Virus record (IMG/VR): IMGVR_UViG_3300020183_000067
Location: 1 to 64,000 of that record
Direction: 5' to 3' (one strand)
Source: a virus
DNA length: 64,000 nt
Shown here: piece after piece, positions 54,333 to 63,434 of the stretch
Position numbering within the stretch: the stretch's first letter is position 1
How the letters are laid out: each line of letters opens with the position of its first letter
Translations under genes and position numbers: made by a program
The notes under the pieces: model-generated
Seen by the model: the letters and a program-made list of their open reading frames with translations, nothing else
The model's database searches: none
Told to the model about the DNA's origin: nothing

Positions 54333-56894
54333 ATGAACTATTTCAACACATATCAACCAAAAGTCCGCATGAAAGCTTTCAAAAATGCTCCTCTTCGTTC
54401 CGGAGAGGGTTATCAAATTGGCTTTTACGACATCGGTGTCATGCGCGAACTCATGGATCTTTCCGAAGATTCCGATGAGTTTCGAATTGCCATGATGCCC
54501 ATTCCTGGGGATGTTTACGACCGTCAAAAGCTTTACGACATCATCACTCATCCTTCCATCCAGTATGCATTGGTAGACAAGCGCAAGGTTGTTGCTTGCA
54601 CCATCAAGGGACAAACTGGCTGGATGTCTGCACTCAATCAAGCTGGTTACACGGTCAAAGGTGGAGGCAAGACTTCCAAGCGTGCAAAGTCATTTCATCG
54701 CGCATCTTTGATCAATGCCCATTTTGACCATCTCAACATCAAGTGGGTTGAACCCACTGACTACACTCGTTACGATTTTGTCAATGGTGGATGGGCAGAT
54801 TGGGTCAAGGACCCTTCCACTCTTGAGCGTCTTTTGGACGGTGGTTTCGTCATATCTTCTCGGTTGATCCAACAAGCACTTGACAATTTCCCTGTTTATC
54901 ATCAAGAGGGTCAGTCTTTGGACAACAGTGATATATATTACGATCCAGAATTTCGTCAAAAGCTTCTTCGTTACCTTTCATCTTCTAAAGTTTTCAATGC
55001 TCGATTGTTTACTTCTGAAGGTCTTCTCAAGGGCAATGTCTTTGTTTCTGATAATCTTCCTCTTGATATTGACGTGGTATCTTCCCGTACCAATCTCAAG
55101 AAAGAGATCACCTACTCCAATGGTTATCGTTTTCTTGCCGAGCCCCAAGGTCCCAAGTCTCGTGTCATCACCGACGATCAGACTGTGATCAACCTTCCCA
55201 AGTTGTTTCGCAAGTCTGACATGGAAATGTGGCTCAAGGAAGAATACGAAAAGATGTTTCAGGACGCAATCAACGGCAAGTTGCTTGCCAATTGGAGTTC
55301 AATTTTCGTTCGTCAGTTTTCTCGAGAAAATCGTGAAACAGAAGACCTTGAAGCCCAAGCTCGACTCAACTACGTGGGTCACCGCTGGGTGAGCATGGGT
55401 CTTTCTATCACTAACTCTCCTTGGCTTTTCAAGACTTTGGCTATTTCTCATGCAATGCCTCTTGAGAATCGTATTCCGATTCCGTGCAGCGTTTATGAGC
55501 AAGTCATTCCAGAGTCTCTTGCCAAGATGGCAGGATACGACATACAGGTTGAAGAAGGCGATATTCACAGAATCAACGATCTTGGCGTTCATGTCGTGAA
55601 CGACTTTGATTGGCTCGAGATGTACGAGTCTCATGGCGGTCACGACCAAGACGACTTTTTCAAGCTGTTCTATCGCAAGATGGAAGGCGGAAATCAAGAC
55701 GGAAAGAAAGTTGTAATTGTCGCTCGTTCACCAAACGGTTATGGCGAGTATTCAATTTTCAATTATGTTGAAGGTCAATGGTATCCGACTTGGAAGAAGT
55801 CCGACGGTACGAAGGTAACTTTTCCTTCTGTCAATTCTCGTGGATGGCCAAAGCGTCTTTCTCAAGCTATTCGTCTCAACGAAGTTCGTTATGTCGGCCT
55901 TCCCAGCGAGTACGATCCAAAGCCTCCGCGTCAAGTTGGTGAAAACTATTCAGTTGAAGATGTGATGCACGATGTTGACATTGCAATGGGCGGCGGTAAC
56001 GTCGGTCGCTATGTCAACGCATCCATGCTTCATTCTTCTGTTATTCGCAAGCATCGTCCCGTTCAAGTTTGTTCTATGGAGTCAGCAATTGACGGCTGCA
56101 CTCAAACATCTGATGGGCGTGATCGCGAAGCAATTGACGCTGAAGCAGAATCCATCATTCAAGAAGTTCTCGATTCCGGTAAAGCTATTGATCGAGATCT
56201 TTGGACTGGTCGTTTTCAATCACTTGCCAAGAAGTATCCCGAAGTTGAAACCTACGAAGGAACTCTGACTCATCTCAACAGTCTTTGCGTGTCCTACTTC
56301 AACGCCTATGTTCAACGCGTCAACAAGTATGCACAAGAAGACATTGAACTCTCCGATTCTGTACGACAGATTTCTGAACGTTTGTATTACCATGCAATTC
56401 CGGTTCTTCGCCAATTCCGCATGGGCATCTACAATGCCAACGCTGATGATTCTGTTTACTCTGTTGGTGCAATCAAGCGAGATAAGTGGGATTCTCTTTA
56501 CAACAACATTGTTGAAAAGATTCTTTCTTATGAGCGAATTGAAGATCAACACGACTTTGTGATTTCTCTTTATGCTGCAAGCATACTCATCCCCACTGGA
56601 AACGGCAGTTACTCCGATCAAATTGTCATGAACCGAGTCGTTTATCCGTACCTTGAAAAAGCTCTCATTCATTATGGTATCGGCAACCGTGTCGCCATGA
56701 CTTTTGCCAACGGCAAGTACACCCCTGTTTCCACCTGTTATGATCAGTGGACCTACACTGATCCTGACGGTAAGACTCATGTGTTTGACAATCGAGTTGA
56801 CTATCAGGCATTTCATGCCAACTACTCTCCGATTGTGTTCACAAATGTCAAAGAGAAACCAAAAGTTACCAAACTCATTAATCATGAATTTTAA
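54333..56894 (+). CDS. Second putative two-barrel RNA polymerase (853 aa)
   Basis: 853 aa, SD TTAAGGAGGGATT. Shares with 40490: LFTSEGLLKGNVFVSD (Lys233), RTNLKKEI (Lys256, 23 residues on), ESHGGHDQDDFFKLFYRKM (Asp438, Asp440, Asp441; GGxDxDD as in GGPDLDD), VIVARSPNGYGEYSIFNYVE ('R-x-PN-x-x-GE-[WY]-S'). Sequence elsewhere is unlike the first, so the paralogues are old. The lysine/Asp set fits the double-psi barrel active site. Ends at a strong terminator. A shared function (for example different promoter classes) is plausible. Confidence 0.5.
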   Translation: MNYFNTYQPKVRMKAFKNAPLRSGEGYQIGFYDIGVMRELMDLSEDSDEFRIAMMPIPGDVYDRQKLYDIITHPSIQYALVDKRKVVACTIKGQTGWMSALNQAGYTVKGGGKTSKRAKSFHRASLINAHFDHLNIKWVEPTDYTRYDFVNGGWADWVKDPSTLERLLDGGFVISSRLIQQALDNFPVYHQEGQSLDNSDIYYDPEFRQKLLRYLSSSKVFNARLFTSEGLLKGNVFVSDNLPLDIDVVSSRTNLKKEITYSNGYRFLAEPQGPKSRVITDDQTVINLPKLFRKSDMEMWLKEEYEKMFQDAINGKLLANWSSIFVRQFSRENRETEDLEAQARLNYVGHRWVSMGLSITNSPWLFKTLAISHAMPLENRIPIPCSVYEQVIPESLAKMAGYDIQVEEGDIHRINDLGVHVVNDFDWLEMYESHGGHDQDDFFKLFYRKMEGGNQDGKKVVIVARSPNGYGEYSIFNYVEGQWYPTWKKSDGTKVTFPSVNSRGWPKRLSQAIRLNEVRYVGLPSEYDPKPPRQVGENYSVEDVMHDVDIAMGGGNVGRYVNASMLHSSVIRKHRPVQVCSMESAIDGCTQTSDGRDREAIDAEAESIIQEVLDSGKAIDRDLWTGRFQSLAKKYPEVETYEGTLTHLNSLCVSYFNAYVQRVNKYAQEDIELSDSVRQISERLYYHAIPVLRQFRMGIYNANADDSVYSVGAIKRDKWDSLYNNIVEKILSYERIEDQHDFVISLYAASILIPTGNGSYSDQIVMNRVVYPYLEKALIHYGIGNRVAMTFANGKYTPVSTCYDQWTYTDPDGKTHVFDNRVDYQAFHANYSPIVFTNVKEKPKVTKLINHEF

Positions 56895-56921
56895 TATTAA
56901 TTTGTGATTTCGTTTGTACAA

Positions 56922-56962
56922 AAGGCGGTGTCCAGAGAATATTTGTTTTCTGGGCACCGCCT
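56922..56962 (+). terminator. Strong hairpin terminator
   Basis: AGGCGGTG-T-CCAGA ... TTCTGG-G-CACCGCCT (arms 56923-56936 and 56949-56962), loop about 12 nt, then CTCTATTT. Ends the polymerase-like gene. Confidence 0.7.
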
Positions 56963-56980
56963 CTCTATTTAAAGGTATTT

Positions 56981-57643
56981 ATGTCTGACAAATCTTTTTT
57001 ACTTGAATTTCAATCTCCTGAAAATTTTAATGAAAATACACAAGATATTCTTCCTGATGCCTGGTCAGAAGTAATTAAAATAACCAATTTTTTTTCTGGT
57101 TATATTAAATCAAACGGTCCCGATAGTTTTCTTCCTACTTGTGTTGTTTTCAACGCTGCAAAAGATATAGTTGGTATTTTTACTGTTAGGTCTTTTGACG
57201 GTAAAGAAGATCTTTATCAAGCTTTGTCTGAAATTCTCTATTTTCCCATTGCAATCAACTCTTCTCTTTATATTGTTGTCGCAGACACGAATATAAGAGA
57301 TCCACAAACAGGAGAAAAAACAAACGATGCTGTTAACATCTCTTTTGTTTCTTCTGAGTTTTGCTACATATACACTCTACCTTACACCTATGATTCTGAC
57401 AATACTTTGACCTATCTTTATGATGAATCTGTTCTTGTTTCTGTCGACAAAAACAATGAAGAAAACTCATCAGCTTCTGGCGACATGATTGAATTGTTCT
57501 TTATATTTTCTCATGTTGACAACACAGGTCCGTTTACAATCGATGAACTTCTTTCGTACTATGACGAAAATGGTGTCACGTATGAAATTATCAATAAAGA
57601 AAATATAAACACAATTAAGAATAAAGTAATATTGAAAGACTAA
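56981..57643 (+). CDS. Unknown 220-aa protein
   Basis: MSDKSFLLEFQSPENFNENT... beta-rich (IVGIFTVRSFDGKEDLYQAL, NSSLYIVVADTNIRDPQTGE) with 'DAVNISFVSSEFCYIYTLPY', no recognised domain; AT-rich codon use. It begins the right-arm operon leading to the helicase. Function unknown. Confidence 0.5.
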   Translation: MSDKSFLLEFQSPENFNENTQDILPDAWSEVIKITNFFSGYIKSNGPDSFLPTCVVFNAAKDIVGIFTVRSFDGKEDLYQALSEILYFPIAINSSLYIVVADTNIRDPQTGEKTNDAVNISFVSSEFCYIYTLPYTYDSDNTLTYLYDESVLVSVDKNNEENSSASGDMIELFFIFSHVDNTGPFTIDELLSYYDENGVTYEIINKENINTIKNKVILKD

Positions 57644-57648
57644 TTTAT

Positions 57649-57852
57649 ATGAATCCGATTTTGGAATCTCCGAAACAAGAAAGCGATGATTTTATTCCCT
57701 TACAACAAGACGATAATGGTGATATTATTTTTTGTTTTAAAGAGTCAAACACCATAGTTTGTGGTAAAATAACATATTTTAATTATGAAGATATTGATAA
57801 AAAAAGTACTTTTGAGCCATTCTTTGGAGAAATAGATCTTTTTGGGTTTTGA
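57649..57852 (+). CDS. Unknown 67-aa protein
   Basis: MNPILESPKQESDDFIPLQQ DDNGDIIFCF, acidic with a beta core (SNTIVCGKITYFNYEDID). Starts 5 bp after the previous stop and its TGA overlaps the helicase ATG. Unknown. Confidence 0.5.
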   Translation: MNPILESPKQESDDFIPLQQDDNGDIIFCFKESNTIVCGKITYFNYEDIDKKSTFEPFFGEIDLFGF

Positions 57853-59534
57853 TGAATATGACTTATATTTTGCGTCCATATCAACAAGAAGCTATTGATT
57901 CTATCAACAGCCACTATGACCGAGGCATAACAAAACAATTGGTTGTATTGCCTACAGGCGCAGGTAAGACAGTCATATTTTCACATATTCCGAAGATCAA
58001 TTCTTCCTTTTTACCCATGCTCGTTCTTGCACACAGAGCAGAGTTGTTGGATCAAGCCAGGAATAAAATTATGGCTTCTAATCCCAATCTTACTGTAGAA
58101 ATAGAGCAAGCAGAGCGTAAGGCAGGTTATGTCGACGTGGTGGTGGCTTCCGTTGCCACTTTGGGCCGTAATAACACCCCTCGTATTATGGCTTATCCGC
58201 AAGACTATTTTAGATCTATAGTCATAGACGAAGCGCACCACGCAGCTGCTCCTTCTTATCGTAGAATTATCGATAATTTTAAAACTAACTTTTTGCTGGG
58301 AGTAACAGCTACTCCTCAGCGATCAGATTCAACAAGATTAATTGATGTTTTCGACGAAATTGTATATTATAAAACAATACAAGATTTAATAAAAGACAAG
58401 TGGCTTTGTCCTCTTGTCGGATATAGAATTAAGACTGACACAGATATATCAGAAGTGGAGATGCAAAATGGCGATTATGCCCAAAACAAACTCGAAAGTG
58501 TCGTGGATAATCCTGGCCGCAACGCTACTGTCGTCGCTGCCTATACTAATCTGGCTTTTTCTAAGAAAGCCCTTGTATTCGCATCCGGCGTACGACACGC
58601 CCAAAACTTGGCCTTATCCTTTAGCCAAGCGTCCATAAACGCAGAAGTTATTTTGGGCACGACGCCCCAGGATCAAAGGGAAAAAATCTTTCAGAATTTT
58701 TCTTCAGGTTTGACCAAGGTGATAATCAATGTCGGTGTTCTGACCGAAGGTTATGATGAACCATCCATTGAAGCAATCATCTTGGCCAAACCCACACGCA
58801 GTGCTCTTCTTTACACTCAGATTGTCGGGCGAGGCACTCGTTTGCACGACGGCAAAAAGCATTGCATTGTGATAGATATATCTGATACCACCAAGGGAAA
58901 AAAGCCCATAGGTCTTCCGACTCTTCTCGGTCTTCCTCCAGATTTCGATTTGCAGGGCCAGTCTTTGACTGATGTTGCCGAAAAATTTGAAGAACTTGAG
59001 AACTATTGTCCCGGAGAAGCTGTTCGTGTTCTCACTCCTGAGGACATCGAACTCGCCTACAAGCGCATCGATTTGTTCATGCCACCACCGCCCAATGTTG
59101 TTGTCCAACAATATTCCAAACTTGTGTGGGCCGAAATTGCAGAAGATGAATTTCATCTTGGTTTGAACAACAACGAATCAATGCGCATCAAATGTGACAC
59201 TCTTGGAAGATGGAACATAACTCTTCATGACAATCATCAGAAAACAACGAGACTTCTTGGTGTTGTTGATGAAATGAGAGAAGCCTTTGTCCGTTCTGAC
59301 AAATGGGTTCAGACCAACAGATCAGCTTCTGTGGCGCTTCTTGATTCTTCATCTGCTTGGAGATCTGATCTTCCCACAGATGCCCAGAAGAGACTTCTTC
59401 GAAGAATTGCTGTTCCCATCACTGCTGATATGACCAAGGGTATGGCCAGTCAAATCATATCTCGTCACTATGAAAACAATCCGAAACCCAAATGGCTTCA
59501 AAATAAAATTGATAATAACAAAAAGAGATTTTAG
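57852..59534 (+). CDS. DEAD/DEAH-box superfamily 2 helicase (560 aa)
   Basis: Start ATG 57852 (TGATG overlap). Q-motif-like LRPYQQEAI, Walker A LPTGAGKT (33-40), DEAHH (126-130), TATPQR (152-157), and domain 2 VGVLTEGYDEP with QIVGRGTRLH (arginine fingers). The order and 560-aa length match the SSL2/RadD-type helicases of phages. C-terminal third is unique. Unwinds or remodels DNA/RNA in replication, recombination or transcription. Confidence 0.85.
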   Translation: MNMTYILRPYQQEAIDSINSHYDRGITKQLVVLPTGAGKTVIFSHIPKINSSFLPMLVLAHRAELLDQARNKIMASNPNLTVEIEQAERKAGYVDVVVASVATLGRNNTPRIMAYPQDYFRSIVIDEAHHAAAPSYRRIIDNFKTNFLLGVTATPQRSDSTRLIDVFDEIVYYKTIQDLIKDKWLCPLVGYRIKTDTDISEVEMQNGDYAQNKLESVVDNPGRNATVVAAYTNLAFSKKALVFASGVRHAQNLALSFSQASINAEVILGTTPQDQREKIFQNFSSGLTKVIINVGVLTEGYDEPSIEAIILAKPTRSALLYTQIVGRGTRLHDGKKHCIVIDISDTTKGKKPIGLPTLLGLPPDFDLQGQSLTDVAEKFEELENYCPGEAVRVLTPEDIELAYKRIDLFMPPPPNVVVQQYSKLVWAEIAEDEFHLGLNNNESMRIKCDTLGRWNITLHDNHQKTTRLLGVVDEMREAFVRSDKWVQTNRSASVALLDSSSAWRSDLPTDAQKRLLRRIAVPITADMTKGMASQIISRHYENNPKPKWLQNKIDNNKKRF

Positions 59535-59543
59535 TTTTAATTT

Positions 59544-60011
59544 ATGACACTCTTATCAACTCAAAGTTTTGTTTTTTATCCCTATGATGCTTACATCTAT
59601 CATCCTACTCCTGTATCAACTAGGGACAAAAGCTTTCTTGCTGCTGCTGCCAAGTTAGCTCAAACTTCTGACAACAGGTTCAAAATGGCGTGCATTGCCG
59701 TCAGAGCTGGATCAGTTCTTGCTACTGACATAAATGTCACAAAGAAACATCCCACAACTCCGCCCAATCGTTTCAGTACCCATGCTGAAATAGGTGCCAT
59801 GAAAGGTTGTTCTGATCCATCCGATTCCACTTTGTATGTTGCCAGATTGAAGCTCGATGGCACTACTGCCATTGCGCGTCCGTGCTCTTGGTGCATGCAG
59901 CAAATACAAAAGAACAGGATTTACAGAGTAGTCTATACAACAGACTACTCTGATCCTGAATCTTTTTATATATCTGATATTCAATGGAGATACAATGTCC
60001 TACAAACTTAA
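59544..60011 (+). CDS. Cytidine/deoxycytidylate deaminase-like protein (155 aa)
   Basis: HAE (His80-Glu82) and PCSWC (Cys114, Cys117) form the zinc-binding catalytic site of the CDA/dCMP deaminase family; 'THAEIGAM' and 'ARPCSWCMQQIQKNRIYRVV' match. N-terminal extension of about 25 residues. Could supply dUMP for dTTP synthesis or act on a free base. The subtilase start lies inside its last 17 bp. Confidence 0.8.
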   Translation: MTLLSTQSFVFYPYDAYIYHPTPVSTRDKSFLAAAAKLAQTSDNRFKMACIAVRAGSVLATDINVTKKHPTTPPNRFSTHAEIGAMKGCSDPSDSTLYVARLKLDGTTAIARPCSWCMQQIQKNRIYRVVYTTDYSDPESFYISDIQWRYNVLQT

Positions 60012-61518
60012 AAGAATTATTTTCACATTATTTTTGTTCTCTACTTTTTTTGTCAAGGCACCAGCAAGTGCCCAAAAACGAATTGTTGACGTAGCTTCTG
60101 CTACTTCTCCAGTTCGTTTTACTTTTAATCTTACGAAATCGATACCTTTTGTTGCTGCAAACATTCCTTATGATTTAGGTTACAAAGGCCAAAATTCTCA
60201 TATTGTAATTATTGACAGCGGTGTACAGAAAGATCATCCCTTTTTTCAAGACAGAGTCGTTTTAGAAGCGTGCTTTTCTTTGAAATGTCCCAATAATCAA
60301 ACATCCATGATTGGCCCTGGTGCAGCAGCTCCGGTGCATTGGCATGGTACCCATGTTGCCGGGATTGCTGCTGGCAGTTCTTCTTCCATGAGAGGAATTG
60401 CTCCACAGGCCAATATTATTGCTGTTAATGTCTTTGATTCAACTGGCTCATCATATGACAGCAATATTATTAGTGCTCTCAATTGGGTCAGTAGTATTTC
60501 TTCTCAGTACAACATTGCTTCTGTAAATATGTCTTTGGGAAGTTCTTCTGTTTTTTCTACTACTTGCGATAACTACATTCCTGAATTGACAACTGCAATT
60601 AAAAACTTGAAAGATTTGAATATTGCAACTGTTGTTTCTTCAGGCAACAGCTATGCTCACGGGATGAGTTCGCCTGCTTGTATTTCGCACACAGTTTCTG
60701 TTGCAGCTATGTATGTTAATTCTCCCAATGTTGCCAATTTTTCAAATATCAGCAAATTTACTACTTTTGCTGCACCTGGTCACAATGTTGCATCTTCCAC
60801 TACACAATCTTCTTATAGGTCTTCATCTGGAACTTCAATGGCAGCTCCCCATATTGCTGGAGCTTTTGCTGTTTACAGGTCAAAATTTGGAGTTCAGTCT
60901 GTTGACAGAGTAGTTTCTGATTTTAAGATGACTACTCGCACCGCTACCGATTCCTATACTGGTATCAAAATTCCATATCTTCATTTTGCACATTTGTTCG
61001 ATACTGTAATACCCATTCCCACAACTTCCACCACAACCACTACATCTTCTACCACAACTACAACCACACTACCTGTAGTTGTGACCACCACCACCACTTC
61101 CACCACTTCTACTTCAACCACTTCTACTTCTACAACTTCTACCACCACCACGATTCCTAGACCACCTTCTTATGGCGCTGTTTTTGCGCCTGTTCTTCAT
61201 GAACTAGATGCTTCTTGGAAAACTTTTATTAAAGCTTATTACAGAGATCCTTATAGAGGTTATGCAAATATTTCTCATTATTCAATAATTTGCAACGATT
61301 CTGCCAATTATAATTTTGTTGTTCCAAGAACATCAAGATATGGTTGGAATTCTTTTAATATTAAGATTTCTCCATCTCTTATTTCTTATTGCAAGATGAA
61401 TACTCATGGTTATAATGGGAAAATTGTTTCTACTAGATCAGTTTATACTACTCCTGTTAATCCAAATTCTCCCAGACCTTTTTCTGTTAATATAAATAAG
61501 AGAAAAAATGCAAAATAA
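59995..61518 (+). CDS. Secreted subtilisin-family serine protease with Thr-rich linker (507 aa)
   Basis: Signal peptide MSYKLKRIIFTLFLFSTFFV KAPASAQ. Catalytic triad of the S8 family: VIIDSGVQKDHPFF (Asp74), HWHGTHVAG (His117), GTSMAAPHIAG (Ser281), with SSGNS (Asn217, oxyanion). Residues 342-391 are a Thr/Ser-only linker, then a 115-residue C-terminal domain (SYGAVFAPVLHELDASWKTF). Such linkers are typical of secreted actinobacterial (notably Acidimicrobiia-like) proteins. Starts inside the deaminase gene (17-bp overlap). Phage role unclear: surface proteolysis or horizontally gained host gene. Confidence 0.9.
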   Translation: MSYKLKRIIFTLFLFSTFFVKAPASAQKRIVDVASATSPVRFTFNLTKSIPFVAANIPYDLGYKGQNSHIVIIDSGVQKDHPFFQDRVVLEACFSLKCPNNQTSMIGPGAAAPVHWHGTHVAGIAAGSSSSMRGIAPQANIIAVNVFDSTGSSYDSNIISALNWVSSISSQYNIASVNMSLGSSSVFSTTCDNYIPELTTAIKNLKDLNIATVVSSGNSYAHGMSSPACISHTVSVAAMYVNSPNVANFSNISKFTTFAAPGHNVASSTTQSSYRSSSGTSMAAPHIAGAFAVYRSKFGVQSVDRVVSDFKMTTRTATDSYTGIKIPYLHFAHLFDTVIPIPTTSTTTTTSSTTTTTTLPVVVTTTTTSTTSTSTTSTSTTSTTTTIPRPPSYGAVFAPVLHELDASWKTFIKAYYRDPYRGYANISHYSIICNDSANYNFVVPRTSRYGWNSFNIKISPSLISYCKMNTHGYNGKIVSTRSVYTTPVNPNSPRPFSVNINKRKNAK

Positions 61519-61532
61519 AGAGAAATTTCTTT

Positions 61533-61853
61533 GTGAAAGTTTGTATAAATATTCCGTATCAAAAAAATATTTTTCCAACAGTGCTTACTGATACTTATGA
61601 AAATATTTTGAATTATGTTTTTCAAACTCAGAACGTTTATACTATGTCTGTTTCTGATTACTCTTTTGTTCTTTCATATGAACATTATTCTTATGAAAGC
61701 ATAATAAACCACACTGCAACTTTAATTTATCGTGCATTGAAAAATGATCAACCAGATTCTGTTTTGTATGGTCCAGTTTTGCTGATATCAAATGATAATA
61801 AATTAGATCCAAATATATTAGAAAGAATTTGCTACGTACATGCAAATTTATAA
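61533..61853 (+). CDS. Unknown 106-aa protein
   Basis: GTG start 61533 (AAAGAGAAATTTCTTTGTG). MKVCINIPYQKNIFPTVLTD... alternating beta/helix, with Tyr-rich centre (YDSFVLSYEHYSYESIINH). Unknown. 14 bp after the subtilase stop. Confidence 0.45.
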   Translation: MKVCINIPYQKNIFPTVLTDTYENILNYVFQTQNVYTMSVSDYSFVLSYEHYSYESIINHTATLIYRALKNDQPDSVLYGPVLLISNDNKLDPNILERICYVHANL

Positions 61854-61869
61854 TTAGGAGAAAATCCCA

Positions 61870-62121
61870 ATGACTACCGCAATGATGCTTACCTCATCAT
61901 CTGACGATCTCAATATCATTGAGATAACAAGAAATGTTATTTCTTTTACTTTACAAATTCTTGCTGAAGAAAATGTTATGATTGACGCAGCAAATGGTAA
62001 AGTTATAACAAGAGAAGATGCTAAACTAATTGAATCTTATTACGAAACAATGTATAATTTTCTTACCAATCCCGGCATAACTGAAACAGAGTCTCGTGAC
62101 ATTCAAGAATCCAATTCTTAA
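61870..62121 (+). CDS. Unknown 83-aa protein
   Basis: SD TTAGGAGAAAATCCC. MTTAMMLTSSSDDLNIIEIT RNVISFTLQILAEE, helical with acidic and Thr/Ser content. Overlaps the next small gene by 26 bp. Unknown. Confidence 0.5.
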   Translation: MTTAMMLTSSSDDLNIIEITRNVISFTLQILAEENVMIDAANGKVITREDAKLIESYYETMYNFLTNPGITETESRDIQESNS

Positions 62122-62257
62122 AAGGTACAATTCGATCACTAAAATTTGTTCTATTTGTAAGATCAAATCCAAAGAAGTTGAAATGTCTTTTAAATTTAGA
62201 AATCTTCTTTGTATTGATTGTCTGAAATCAAAAATGATTGAAGACGCAAAAGAATAA
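62096..62257 (+). CDS. Zinc-ribbon microprotein (53 aa)
   Basis: GTG 62096 lies inside the previous gene. MTFKNPILKRYNSITKICSI C... with CSIC (C18,C21) and CIDC (C39,C42), a two-knuckle zinc ribbon with a basic N-terminus. No strong SD, so probably coupled. The tRNA gene starts 13 bp after its stop. Confidence 0.5.
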   Translation: MTFKNPILKRYNSITKICSICKIKSKEVEMSFKFRNLLCIDCLKSKMIEDAKE

Positions 62258-62269
62258 TTCATGTCTCTT

Positions 62270-62355
62270 GCCCGAGTGGCGGAATAGGCAGACGCAAGAG
62301 ACTTAAAATCTTTCGCCTTTAATCGGGCGTGCCGGTTCGAGTCCGGCCTCGGGTA
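62270..62355 (+). tRNA. tRNA-Leu (anticodon TAA)
   Basis: GCCCGAG/CTCGGGT acceptor (G-U at the end), D-arm GTGGCGGAATAGGCAGACGC, anticodon arm AGAGA-CTTAAAA-TCTTT (anticodon TAA), a long variable arm (CGCCTTTAATCGGGCG), T-arm GCCGG-TTCGAGT-CCGGC. Length and long variable arm identify leucine. CCA is not encoded. Phages carry TAA-Leu tRNAs to match AT-rich codon use. Confidence 0.9.
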
Positions 62356-62386
62356 CTCAAATAAATTTATGATAAGGACCAAGATA

Positions 62387-62698
62387 ATGAGCAATCTATT
62401 TCAAAATATTGTTTTTGGCACTCGTTCAAATGATGGATGTGTTCAACAACACCCTTCTTTAAACGATGCCTTAGAAACATTTATGTCAGAAGATGGATAT
62501 CGTATAGATTTTCATTTTCCTGATGGAAGAATTTTGTACATACATAGAGCAGAGTACGGAGAAGATATTGAGTCTCCTCATTCTGATCATCCTCTTTTCA
62601 ATTTGTACGACATAGCTAAAGCTAAGGTTATGTATTATGACCCAAGCAAAACATCAAAGACAGTTGCGCCTGCAACAACAGCAGATGTTTTTGAGTAG
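62387..62698 (+). CDS. Unknown 103-aa protein
   Basis: ATG 62387 (AAGGACCAAGATA) rather than an earlier in-frame start. MSNLFQNIVFGTRSNDGCVQ... contains DALETFMSEDGYRIDFHFPD, then an acidic helix. Unknown. Confidence 0.5.
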   Translation: MSNLFQNIVFGTRSNDGCVQQHPSLNDALETFMSEDGYRIDFHFPDGRILYIHRAEYGEDIESPHSDHPLFNLYDIAKAKVMYYDPSKTSKTVAPATTADVFE

Positions 62699-62709
62699 AA
62701 TGGGTATTT

Positions 62710-62946
62710 ATGTTGTTTAAATTTAGGGCGTTTTTTACTGGCTTTGATTACGCTGTAAAAAATTATTCTAGGACTGAAGATTACCATTTTAATTCATTGC
62801 CTGGAGCAAAATGGTTTGATCCTAAAACACAAAAGACATACCGCAAAGGTATTGATTCTGGACGCAAGTATATGCAGTACAGACTAGAGCTTCTTACTTT
62901 AATTATTTTATTTGTTACCACATATTTGTTTGTATTTGCTTGGTAA
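62710..62946 (+). CDS. Protein with C-terminal membrane helix (78 aa)
   Basis: MLFKFRAFFTGFDYAVKNYS... ending YRLELLTLIILFVTTYLFVF AW: one C-terminal membrane span. Tail-anchored. 11 bp after the previous stop. Unknown. Confidence 0.5.
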   Translation: MLFKFRAFFTGFDYAVKNYSRTEDYHFNSLPGAKWFDPKTQKTYRKGIDSGRKYMQYRLELLTLIILFVTTYLFVFAW

Positions 62947-62947
62947 T

Positions 62948-63232
62948 ATGCACGATTTCAATGAACTTCATTGGCATGACGAAATGCCTAACGTTATGTG
63001 TCTTGATTGTAATATTAACACTGTTACATCAGGTGAATATTACATGGTTCATAACCATGTGTGGTCTCAAACCGGTATTGGTCCGTACGACGGAATGCTT
63101 TGTATCATCTGTTTAGAAAAAAGAATTGGCAGAAAACTTACCTCACAAGATTTTACCGATTATCCGGTCAATGCAAATACTAAAAAAAAGTCACAGCTGT
63201 TACTTTTAAGGATGAACAATGGACGCATTTGA
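62948..63232 (+). CDS. Zinc-binding 94-aa protein
   Basis: ATG 62948. MHDFNELHWHDEMPNVMCLD C... with CLDC (C18,C21) and CIIC (C52,C55), plus His residues, a zinc ribbon. Overlaps the next gene by 14 bp. Confidence 0.55.
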   Translation: MHDFNELHWHDEMPNVMCLDCNINTVTSGEYYMVHNHVWSQTGIGPYDGMLCIICLEKRIGRKLTSQDFTDYPVNANTKKKSQLLLLRMNNGRI

Positions 63233-63434
63233 AATTGCAAAAGAATCTTTTCATTGGCTTGGTAAAAGAATCCAACTTATTAGCACCGATGATGAATATA
63301 CCAAACTTCAGTATGGTGATCTTGGTACAATAGATTATATAGATGATGTTGGTACAGTATTTGTCAGTTGGGATAATGGATCTAAGTTAGGTCTTATTCC
63401 GGGTGTTGATAAATGGAAAATTTTACATGATTGA
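63219..63434 (+). CDS. DUF4314-like protein (71 aa)
   Basis: MDAFEIAKESFHWLGKRIQL ISTDDEYTKLQYGDLGTIDY IDDVGTVFVSWDNGSKLGLI: 'G..v.l......y..l..G..Gtv.yiddvG.v.v.WdnGs.l.l.pg.D' matches DUF4314, small beta-barrel proteins common in phages and mobile elements. Function unknown. Confidence 0.65.
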   Translation: MDAFEIAKESFHWLGKRIQLISTDDEYTKLQYGDLGTIDYIDDVGTVFVSWDNGSKLGLIPGVDKWKILHD

